From: Topomyia yanbarensis
Taxonomy: Eukaryota; Arthropoda; Insecta; Diptera; Culicidae
DNA length: 64,000 nt
Direction of reading: 5' to 3'
NCBI RefSeq assembly: GCF_030247195.1
Contig: NC_080671.1
Location: 15,574,843 to 15,638,842 of the forward strand
This document shows positions 36,119 through 46,048 of the stretch, piece by piece (position 1 is the first letter of the stretch; every line of letters starts with the position of its first letter). A program made the position numbers and the translations under genes. The notes under the pieces were generated by a model that had not been told where the DNA came from, searched no databases, and was given only the letters and a program-made list of their open reading frames with translations.

Positions 36119-38663
36119 CAAGATAGCATCATTTGAAACTGCCAATTTCGGAGGTTTAGTACCTTCGATGAGTTTTACAAACGTTAAACAGCGCAACATT
36201 TGTTAAAATAATTTTGACGGTATATCGTCCAAGAAGTATGTATGGTGTATTTTCTCAGGTTAATATTCATGACTACAATAAAGTCTCAACAAATTCGCTA
36301 AAGACACGAACTCTGTTACTATTTTCTGAAAAATTAATTCTGCATGATTTTAAAACTTCAAAAATTACGGTTTCGGAATTATGCCGTTTGGACAGTATGA
36401 TCGATTTTCACCAAACCCCCACCAAACCGAATTTCTGGCTACGCCGCTGACTTCAAGTAAGTAGAAACAAAGTCGTTCTACACTCGTTCACAAGAAACTT
36501 CTTCGAATGCTGAATATCTATTATAACACATTGAAACCCCGATTTTATCAGCCAAATATGAACATATGTTTGATGGGCTTTAGCAGACGAACAAGACTGA
36601 ATTCGAGTAAATCCTTTCTTGAGCATGTTTTCCATATCATGAAGATATGCGAAATATGCGAAAATAAAAAGTTCATCATAATCAGAAATAGTTATCAGAC
36701 TACATCAAGGGACGAGAAGAATATTTTAACAGATTCAGTTCATTATAAAGAAAAAAATTGCCCGATTTAGTCAATGTCCCCATTTTGTCAGCCTAAAATG
36801 CACCATGAGATTGATAAAAATGGGTCTTTATTGTATGTATTATTCACTGTGTTTCACATTAATAGGTACATTTCATTTTTGGAGATTTTTTTATTGCATC
36901 GAACTACAACAATTTTTAGGTAGTTTTCAAGGGGTTATTTTATAGACTTCTTCCAAAATTTGGCGAACCTATTCCAATTCGTATACCAATTAATTGGTAT
37001 ACTTAGGGGTTTATATGTTGCAGATAGAGAAAATACTGAAATTTTTAGATTTTTCCTACACAATATTACGAAAGCTTATTAAACAATTTTTCCTAATAAG
37101 TTTGTGAAAATTATAAACTATTTGAATTTTTTTAATAGTTTTATTTTTATTTAACGGTGATTTTTTAATAAATAGTGACCATCGCTTCACAACGTAGTCT
37201 ATTTTTCATGGCTTGCGGTGAGCACGATCTCTCGAATTGCTGAACTGAAAATTATGGAATAGAAATTAATTTTTAGTATTCTTTACAGACCCGCTGTTGC
37301 CCTAAAACGATTTCGCTAGATTTTCAGAGCACTGTGCACCCAGTGCATTAACGCAAGTGACGGAAGGTTATTGAAAAGTTTCGTGAAAATGAAAATTCCA
37401 GTAATGATGACGATTTTCCCAAACGGTTCGTTTTCGTGAGGCTTTTATTTGTTCTTTGGCATTAGGATTAGCGATAATATAAAGTCGGAAGTCGCCTTTA
37501 GAAAAAGTCGATGTCGAAGTAAAATTTGAAACTAGGCACGCATGCACTTCAGAGATAGCGTGATATAAGGAGCTGCGATTTCATTTCAACGCTTTTTTGT
37601 GAAAAGGGCGATACTTACAAATGTAAACATAGGGCTTTTTTCATACATGCGAATGAGGGCTTTGAAACGCAACAAATTAACCTAAAAATTTTGATTCTAC
37701 GATATTGCTTTCTTAAACTACAGCATAAAATACAACGGGCGAAACTGTATTTTTGTTTGTTTATTTAAAGTTTCGCCCGCGATACTTCAATGCTGATAGG
37801 TGAGACCGAAAAAATAAACAATCGCCAAAGGGGCGATACTATCATTTTGTCAATTTCAATAGCAAAAACAAATTTTAATTTAATAATTTCAAATACTTTA
37901 TGAAGTTTTGGGTTTCGATCACTGAATCATGCAATCTAGGATGTAAAAAACACAATAGTTCTTAAATAGGAAATAAAACCAAGTCTGGAAATATTCACTG
38001 TTGATTTTCTTTGAATGGTATCACTGCTAGTATCGCCCTTTTCAAGAAAAAGCGTTGATTTCTTAGTTCTCAGTCGCGTTGGAAATTTGAGTAAAGTATA
38101 AACTTCAAATCGATTCAACAAAAAAAAATCGATTTTTTGGCTCAGTACAATATATAACCCCTTTAGGAAAATTCAGTTTTCCCACCACAATATAGATATT
38201 TTATTAACAGAGCATTAACAATAATTCGTTGGTATGTCTATTTTATGGGCAATTTTTTCGCTTTCCCATTGATTTGGTTTGAGATTTCTAGCACTGATGT
38301 TGTCCTATGCTGATTTGAGCGATTCTCTGAGTCCTGCCACTATCCCATGTAGTATGTGTTATCAAAAACATCGCGAAACATCAAGTTCTAAATGTTCTCA
38401 AACGATATAATATCCGAAGAGAGTGATAAGAGTTATAAGAAATGTCTCATCACACTGTTAGGTGGATTAAAAACGTTTTTAACATAAACTCAAACGAAAG
38501 GGGAGAATTGAGGAAAAACGGGCATAATAGCGTACCATGCGGTCGTTGTAAATACTGGCAATCAATTTTTCACACCTTTATACATAAGAAAAACCTTTCC
38601 TGGTAAACGACATCCAGTCTTTGCAAAAAAAGTCGCGCTTTGGGTTCATTTTTTCCCACTGTG

Positions 38664-41600
38664 AGTTGTTTTAATTCTATCCCGCTATGACTGTAATTCT
38701 CTATATTTTTGTGATTTGTTTGAAGTCCATCAGTAAGTGAGCCTCATTCTTAGTGATGATACCACATTTGGTCATCCGCTCTGATTTTTAAATACGTTGG
38801 GACGACAAAGCATAATTTTAATGAATAAAGAAAAAAAAATAATTAACTTTTTTCCTTTTTTTATTACGGCTAATATGTAGTCACATTTTCTTTTTTACTT
38901 TTTAACGACATAACGACAAATAGCTAGGGATTATTGAGTAGGGAAAGTTATGAAAATTTAGAGCCATAGTACTCAAGTGAGAGCAAGAAAGTGAAATATA
39001 TAGACCGGTAAACAAGTAGTGGCAGGGTCTTAAGAAACAGGCTTAAAATCTTACTGACTAATCTTTTGTCTTCTGCTGGTAGGAGTCCACTCCTTAGGCA
39101 GCATTACTACGAATCGCTCAAGTCTACCAATATGCCTTAACGGCAAAAATAGAATTGTCTATCCCGGCATTCGAACGGCAAACAGAGATGAACAGCAGCA
39201 TTTTCCATTCATGTTGTAATCGTCGACAGGTTTTCAGTGGTGATCTTACTTGACTTCTCTTTTATCGATTCTCACGGTAAATAGGGACAAGTCTGTCTTG
39301 GCCGTTGAGGCATGTTGGTAGACTTGAGCGATAACTACAACGTACACAAAATATCAAAGACTACGAAAATTTCCATTCATCATGTCGCCATTTTTCAGCT
39401 CGTGATATGAACGAAACCAACTATTTACAATAAACGAAAATGTTTCATTGTAGAAAACGACAATAGGATTCGTGCTTGTATGTCCATTTTCATTTTAGTT
39501 ACATATTTACTTTTCCATGTTTGTACACTAAAAATCGGCTGAAAGGTGTATTAAAACTAAAGCTCAAATCCCGCAATGGATAGTACGCTTTGCTTTTTGT
39601 TCATGTTGAGCTACAACCCTTTTCATTTGAAATCTTTGGATGTTTGGGTTGAGCTCTCCCAATTATAAATTTTATTTTTTTCTGATTCGCGCAGAGTGTT
39701 TCAACTTTATAATTCTAAAGCAGTGTCAGCTGAATCATTTTAAACTATATTCTACGTTGTGTATTCGAAAACCCGCCAGTCAGCTCGTCTGTCTAGTATG
39801 CGGTGTTACACAATGAAATGTATAGTATGCATTGAGGTCTTACTTGTTTTTACAGAACCGTTGAAACCACAGTACTTCAACTATTCATTGCTCAAGGCTT
39901 TAATTATAAAATCCATTCCCAGAACTTCATTAGCAAGTCAGACCAGGCCCTGAGCACATAGGCACCAGCAACCTAAGGCAAAACGTTGCATCAGCACACA
40001 ACCTTTCGACCAGCTGCCAAATGTTGGCAAATTACGGATTCAGTCAAAATATGTTTCCTGATAGCTAGAGTAGAGCGTTCTACATTCTCATGCACATCTG
40101 TTCTTGTTTTTTCTCGAGACTGATTTTTTTTCTGTCAGACACCGACTGGATTCTAGGACACGGAGCTTAGCATTCCCTTAATTTGGCCTTGCTCTTGGCA
40201 ACACGTTACTGCTCCATCATTTCCATATTGGCTGACACTTTTTGATCCATCCACGTTTCTACCAGGATACAGAGTGTCTGATCCTGATGGATGTGAACCG
40301 AGTGTCTCTCGTCGTCGTCGTCGTCATCCTCGTTGTGGGTCGAAGGAAATAACAGTAATCGACAAACTGGTTCTCGGTGCATGTATAGCGCATCAGTAGC
40401 GGAAATGATTCATGTTGCATTTGCATGAGAGAGCTTCTCGTCCATTGTAAGCGGAGTGTATGTGGCGATTGCTGCCATTGCATTGGAAGTAGGCCATACA
40501 AAGGAATAATATCCATCGTCAGCAAAACCACCTTCGCGTTGTGCCACCTACGAATGGATGGAGGTGTGCTCCGGTAGCAAGGACATCACTATTCGATGGC
40601 AGTGTGTCTGTGGGCACAGAGCACACCGAGCACCCGACTGAGTGAGTAATCATAATAATACAACAAAAAGCATTGCCGTTTGTAGCTTTATGTGGAGCGG
40701 AAGCGGAAACGAGTGTGCAATCAAGCCAAGGATGTATTTTCTGTATGTTTTTCTTGGTGCCCATATTAGTCATACCATCGCACGGAGGGGCCATACGATT
40801 GACGGTGTCTGTCACAGTGGGTTATGGTTGGGTGCAGCGGTTGGGTCTGTTTAAGGGTTTTAGTGTCGATAGGACTGGTTACTTTTATACAAGAGAGAAA
40901 ATTTAATTGGCTTTCGTGAAATTTATGCATTGACTGTCACGTAAGGATTTAAAGCTCTGTTAAATAAGTGTTCATCATCCAACCGTTAAAAATGGAATGA
41001 CATATAAAAGGATTCAAATTTCATGAGCAGCCAAACAAAACAGTTCAAATGCCAATTTATTCATCACTCGAATCAGCGCTCATCGTACAGCATTTCCATC
41101 AACCAAACCCAACGATCCCACAAAGCGGAACCCATTGCTGTCAAGCGAAAAGTCAACCCCAAATCAATGTCACAGAATGTCTTTTATTTTCAGCACAGCG
41201 CCATAAACTTTCCGATGCACCACTCCGGAGATGGCGAAGGAAACTAAACCATTTTTCTTCGGTTGCCTTTTTTTGCTCTGTATCCTGCCGCAATTGCCAA
41301 TAATCTTATTTCCCAAGAAAAACACCAATCAATAGTTGATGCCCTGTCAGTCCAAGCCCCGGCAAGCGACCGACCGACTGACTGACGCGCGGGCGATGGT
41401 GAATCGTCGCAAAAAAGGGTGTCACATCATTTAAGGCCACAGAAGTGGTGTTAGAGCTATGGGAAGCTATTTCTTTACTGATGATTTTTCTCGTTCTATT
41501 TATGGCACTTCCTGTAGGTAACACGTTTACGTGATCCTTGAGAAGCATGAGTCATCGGTAAGGCCAGATGGTCTGTCCGTTTCTCGTATAGTTTCTTTCG

Positions 41601-42490
41601 TACTAAATTTAATAATAGGTCAAATTTCCGAAGTGCTCTTTCTTAACCTATGAGGGACGAGGGAAGCAATTGGATTGATGCAATGGGGGGTTTCTTATGG
41701 ATGTTTATAATTCAACAGGAATGCTCAGGCACACGATATTTTACGAGCTTTGAAGAACGAGCACTTGTGATTTTTTTCTCGAAACTCGATTATCGTAGTG
41801 CTTCGTGCAGCATATGTTCTCTGGATGAAAGAGAATTGGTTCGCCTGCATGGGAATGGGATTCAGTCTCCTGAGCAGTAGAGTTTTCATGCGATTTTCCT
41901 AGCATACTAAAATCAGTCGTAGCCAAGTGGTTTACATTAAAATTCTCGTACAAGGATTCATCTTCAATATCATAGTCGACGTATGGTTTGGCCTATCAAC
42001 GGCCAGCTGGTCTGACATCAGTTAGTCTCCATCACTTCAACAGCAAGCGAAGTTGTCGGTACGAGATTCGACAATCAGAAACACAATCACTGTTCTTCGA
42101 ATTATCGGATTTACATCAAGATTCATACTGTTTCGAGGGTAAATGAAAGCGAAGATTGGGTGCCTAAACGGATGAAAGACTTTAATCGTTAGTCGAAAAT
42201 TGGCACAACGAATGAGATACGTGCGAATTGGTCCATGAATCCCTCAACCAGAGCAGTAACCGTTTCGCACTAGTACATTTAGACCGAACCCAACTGGCAC
42301 ATTCACGAAATTCGTTAGGATGCAGGATGACTTTATCTGTTGGATGATTGCTGATTTCATTCAATCGATGGGGATTCAATTTAGTTTTTGTTTGAGTAGA
42401 ACACTGCTTCAGTGGAATGAGAAAATTTGTCGAGTCTGGATTATTCACCAAACGCATCTTTATCAAACGGAGCAGGTAACATAAAAATCA
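38664..42490. other. Low-repeat intergenic DNA downstream of the P450
   Basis: Many short frames on both strands, none with motifs or splice structure. Includes a GTCGTC run near 40311 and the 32-bp inverted repeat listed separately. Composition from 40200 to 42470 looks like single-copy intergenic DNA. I see no gene. Confidence 0.4.
39113..39332. repeat. Inverted repeat with 32-bp arms
   Basis: ATCGCTCAAGTCTACCAA at 39113 is mirrored by TTGGTAGACTTGAGCGAT ending at 39332. The 32-bp arms have a few mismatches and the loop is about 156 bp. It could be a small MITE or a hairpin-forming locus. The loop contains CATTCGAAC, weakly like a pol III B box. Confidence 0.6.
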
Positions 42491-42620
42491 AGCGGAAGAC
42501 AGAAGATTAGAAGCCTGGAAGACTGGAAGACTGAAAGACTATAAGACTGGAAGACTGAAAGACTAGAAGACTGGAAGAGTGGAAGACAGGAAGACTGGAA
42601 AACTGGAAGACTGAAAGACG
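42491..42620. repeat. Degenerate GGAAGACT octamer repeats
   Basis: About 15 imperfect copies of GGAAGACT / GAAAGACT, interrupted by small variants. It directly precedes the heptamer array and is probably part of the same satellite-like locus. Confidence 0.8.
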
Positions 42621-42743
42621 GAACACAAAAGACAGACAAATGACAAATATTAGATAAAATAGTGAATAACGAATAACAAATAATAAATAACAAAAAAAAT
42701 CTCATATCACACATCGCAAATCACAAATAACAAATTACAAAAA

Positions 42744-43266
42744 TACAAAGTACAAAGTACAAAGTACAAAGTACAAAGTACAAAGTACAAAGTACAAAGT
42801 ACAAAGTACAAAGTACAAAGTACAAAGTACAAAGTACAAAGTACAAAGTACAAAGTACAAAGTACAAAGTACAAAGTACAAAGTACAAAGTACAAAGTAC
42901 AAAGTACAAAGTACAAAGTACAAAGTACAAAGTACAAAGTACAAAGTACAAAGTACAAAGTACAAAGTACAAAGTACAAAGTACAAAGTACAAAGTACAA
43001 AGTACAAAGTACAAAGTACAAAGTACAAAGTACAAAGTACAAAGTACAAAGTACAAAGTACAAAGTACAAAGTACAAAGTACAAAGTACAAAGTACAAAG
43101 TACAAAGTACAACGTACAAAGTACAAAGTACAAAGTACAAAGTACAAAGTACAAAGTACAAAGTACAAAGTACAAAGTACAAAATACAAAGTACAAAGTA
43201 CAAAGTACAAAATACAAAGTACAAAGTACAAAGTACAAAGTACAAAGTGCAAAGTACAAAGTACAA
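42744..43266. repeat. (TACAAAG)n heptamer satellite array
   Basis: 523 bp, about 75 copies of a 7-base unit. The left ~365 bp show no variant that I can find. Variants (C, A or G substitutions) occur only near 43112, 43184, 43210 and 43247. Because 7 is not a multiple of 3 and the unit has no stop on the minus strand, all three minus frames are open and encode LCTLYFV repeats; these are not genes. Flanks carry related heptamers: AAATAAC-like at 42640-42740 and ATGGCAA x4 at 43280-43308. Confidence 0.95.
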
Positions 43267-43525
43267 TTTTCAAAAATCAAATGGCAAATGGCAAATGGCA
43301 AATGGCAAACGTATAACGAATTTCGATTAACAAATAACAAGCAAAAGATTGTTTTTTGCCGAACTCAAAATATTAGAATTATTTCTATTCCGGGTATTGT
43401 TGAGGTATTATTCGTGTCTTTAATTATTTCCGAAAAAATCCGAAAAAGATTAACATTTAAATCAAATATTTGGCTCATTTTATCACATTTCACAACTAAC
43501 ACGAAATCTACTTCAGGCCAACACT

Positions 43526-45057
43526 TCACAGTCTGTTCGAGATCCTCAGCGGTATACCACCCTTAGGCACTAGCGTCACCAGAGTTGGGCTGAACTCAAT
43601 TTTCGGCCCCCGAACCGCTTCAAAGTTGTACCTCGACAGCAGCAAAATCAGCCCAATTTTCGCAACAACGACGCCCCAGCGAAAACCTTTTGAAAATAAA
43701 ATAAACCATAATCAAAAATCGAAATCATCAGAACGGATCTAAATAACCTACCTATGCAAAACCGAGGACCCTCCCCGAAAGGGTAATACGCCTTCTCATC
43801 GTAACGTTTGGCAGCCTCATCGAACCGTTCCGGATCGTACCGATCCGGTTCTGGAAAGTACTTCTCATCCATGCTGAATGCCAGCAGAGGAATCACTAGC
43901 TGAGTACCTTTTTTAATCACAACACTCGAGTCTGGTACTCGATACTCTTCGGTACATTCTCTGTTGAGTATCGGCAGTCCCGGATACTTCCTCAAAGTCT
44001 CCTTCACACACAAATCCAGCAGTTTCATTTCGTTCATAATTTCGTAGTTCATCTCTCCATTCGAGTTCACCAGTGTTTCGTCTATTTCCGCCTGCAGACG
44101 CTTCATCAGTTCCGGGTTGTGACTTAGTTCATGTAGTGTGAAAATAATCGACGCAGTTGACGGTTCGGAACCGGCCACGTAAAACAGAAACACATTAGCG
44201 GCACATTGACCTAAACTCAAGGTGAGACTGCCATCCTCTCTTCGCAGATCGATTAACTGTTGAATGAAATCTCTTCGTACAACTCCGTTTCTCTCCCGGT
44301 GCTCAATTTGTTTGGTGATGATCTGCGTCACAAATTCAATTACTTCCGGATGCAAAGAAGTGGTTCTCGCTATCCTGAGCAGATCCGGGCAGAGAAACAC
44401 GCCGGCATTACGGTAGTTGGTTATGAATCGCTCCTGCTGAGCATTACGCAGAACACGGCGAAAAGAATCTTCCGGATCTTCGATGCAATTTGCGTCGATT
44501 CCAAAGAACACCGAAGCTATCAACTCTAACACGTAGCGGGAGCTTATATCACGCATCTCAACCACTTCCCGCTTATTGGCCATCGGTTCAAGATGTTTGT
44601 GAAACTTTTTGCTTAGTTCTAGAATGGTTGGCCACATGCTTCGCATTTGCCCGGGAGTAAACGTTGGACTTAGCTTATTTCGAAGATCCTTCCACCGTTT
44701 ACCGGGCAGGGCAAACAGATTCGCCGAAAAAGGATCCCCTTTCTCGTTACAATAAACGCCTCGATCGTGGAAATGACCGAAATCCGTAGTAATTATTCGT
44801 TGCGCGAGATGGGGATCCCGAATCAGAATAGCCGGTCGAAAGAACAGATAGATTCCGACCAGTGGCCCTGTCGTTTTCCAGTACAGTTCGTTGACAGCCA
44901 CGCCGAAGGATTTCTGCTTTCTGGCAACGCTTGCCAGGTTCCCGAATGGTATGTTCGGTTTTACGTTCGGCAGTCCATTGCGGTCCCAGTAGGAGTAGAC
45001 GTACTTCAGGCCTAACCAAACGGCTGCCCAGAAAAGCGCGAGCGTGTAGAGAAACAT
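43526..45057 (-). CDS. Cytochrome P450, CYP6-type (two exons)
   Basis: This is a microsomal monooxygenase of the insect CYP6 family, whose members often oxidise insecticides and plant toxins; the substrate here is unknown. Exons are 45057-43752 and 43686-43526. The 65-bp intron (43751-43687) has GTAGGT and AAAG borders and splits the Gly codon just after the haem motif, the usual CYP6 position. The product is 488 residues. The ATG at 45057 is chosen because the frame upstream has only a GTG and then a stop. Visible features are an N-terminal membrane anchor (1-20), a proline-rich hinge (KPNIPFGN), WKDLR (122-126), I-helix AGSEPST (295-301), ETLR (353-356), PERF (409-412) and PFGEGPRFCIG with haem-ligand Cys434. 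The usual I-helix Thr is Pro299. No breaks are seen. It is the only clear host gene here. Confidence 0.93.
43687..43751 (-). other. P450 intron
   Basis: 65 bp, GTAGGTTATTT to TTTTCAAAAG on the minus strand, phase 1. Reading through it would give an unrelated tail (RLFRSVLMISI...). Splicing restores a normal CYP6 ending (FRWGVVVAKIGLI, then VPKGGIPLRI). Confidence 0.9.
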
Positions 45058-45104
45058 TCTCTGTCGAAGTGACAAACGAATGTGGCTTTCCAGTGTTTCG
45101 CTAT

Positions 45105-45142
45105 ACTGAGACACTGTTCAGCAGCCAAGCTTGCTTTTAAAG
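45105..45142 (-). promoter_or_regulatory. Possible P450 core promoter
   Basis: On the minus strand TTTAAAA (45141-45135) lies about 34 bases upstream of an initiator-like TCAGT (45109-45105). The spacing suits an arthropod TATA plus Inr promoter and would give a ~50-base 5' UTR before the ATG at 45057. This is predicted from motif and spacing only. Confidence 0.45.
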
Positions 45143-46033
45143 CTGCACTTCAGTGGTTTTGGGCAGAAAACGACAAGACATGCGCCAAAAGTCCCAAACG
45201 TTGTTCAAGATAAACACACAGACAGTGCGATTGCATCTGTCTGGTGGAAAATCCGCGGATTTTTCAAGGTTTTAATCTTGTCACGTTAATCTCGCTTAAT
45301 GGACTTAGACATGGGAGTTTCTATAGCAATAAATTGGCATCATTTGTCGTAGGCTGGGGCGGATCCAGGGGAACCGTCCTGAGAGTTCGAACCCCCGACG
45401 CCGAAAAATTTTCCTGAATCAATCCCTGGTCCTAGGATAAGAATTTATAACCGTTGCACATCGCGCACGTGTGAGGAAGTATGATGATAAGCTTTGAGTG
45501 CATCGATTATTTTGTGCAGGTTATTTTTAATTAATAATGAAATTGTTTATGGGATGGTGTATATTGATGATTGGGGTGGCCCTTAAGCGGTTCTGGTGAA
45601 ATACCATCCTAAATATGTTTAAAATATGAAAAATCGCGTTAGATCATCTTCTGTTCAGACAAAATGTAACGTGAATGTTAGGAAGAGTGATTGTGTATTC
45701 ACATCAATATCTAAAAAAATGGTTTGATCAAAAATCTTTGATTGGTTGATTTAACCAATTTTTTATTGATTAATACTTGTCAGAGCCAGCCAAGGCTTAT
45801 TGAAAATCGCAACAGGAAAGGGAAGAATGGTGCTCCCAAACTACTCTGCGCACTCCACAAGCGTAACAGAAACAGTAAAAGGGATTCGATTGCACTGAAA
45901 TTTGTTCGTTAATCAAAGTTCTGTGAATTTCTGGGAGCCTGATTATCAGGAGACTCACTAAGTGGCCAAATATATGATTTAGTAATATCACAACGGCGAG
46001 CAGCGGTTTTTTTTTCAAATAATAAAGGAAAAG
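45143..46033. other. Region upstream of P450, mostly unassigned
   Basis: Contains a repeat-like fragment near 45355-45430 (GGGCGGATCCAGGGG ... GTTCGAACCCCCGA), similar in style to mosquito repeat debris. The remainder shows no gene. It may include P450 control sequences. Confidence 0.4.
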
Positions 46034-46048
46034 CATAAAATGATTCAG
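46034..46048. repeat. 15-bp target-site duplication, left copy
   Basis: CATAAAATGATTCAG; the same 15 bases follow the element's tail at 47331-47345. Confidence 0.9.

Larger units (their letters stand above)
25649..38475 (+). mobile_element. Hairpin-ended composite repeat, copy B, split by BEL
   Basis: The copy begins with the hairpin ACATTTCTT...AAGAAATGT at 25649-25670 and ends at GGTGGATTAAAAACG (38475). It is preceded by TTTT and followed by TTTTT. The target is a foldback arm whose uninterrupted version (minus strand of 23750-23785) reads CAGTTTTGAACATAA. Minus the 7955-bp BEL insertion the copy is about 4.87 kb, the longest of the three. It includes a segment (about 37650-38150) missing from copy C. 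It contains a GT microsatellite, a poly-C tract near 26761 and nested smaller modules. No protein product is supported. Confidence 0.75.
23571..38663. mobile_element. Foldback tandem-unit element expanded by nested insertions
   Basis: Left end CACAGTGCGAAAAAA (23571) and right end TTTTTTCCCACTGTG (ends 38663) are inverted relatives. From the left end come about six ~150-165-bp units, each with a GGGGAATCGATTGAAGATAG-like block and a CCCGTTTTACCCCAA-like block (23640-24600). From about 24650 the same units run inverted. The inverted arm is broken at 24833 by a 774-bp MITE, resumes at 25607-25648, is broken again by repeat copy B, and resumes at 38476 with AACATAAACTCAAACG. That is the continuation expected from the left arm near 23750-23770. 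Without the insertions the element is about 1.5 kb. No protein is encoded. Confidence 0.7.

Noticed and set aside
42744..43266. Heptamer array as a telomere or CRISPR-like array
   Set aside because: It is interstitial, has no spacers and the unit is unlike known insect telomere repeats; it is a simple satellite.
42707..43340. Three long minus-strand frames (181-201 aa) of LCTLYFV repeats
   Set aside because: They are the three frames of one stop-free heptamer array; no gene signals.
43648..45114. P450 as one 488-codon frame from 45114
   Set aside because: That frame begins with GTG and reads through the intron. The ATG at 45057 plus splicing gives a proper CYP6 protein; the equal length of 488 is a coincidence.
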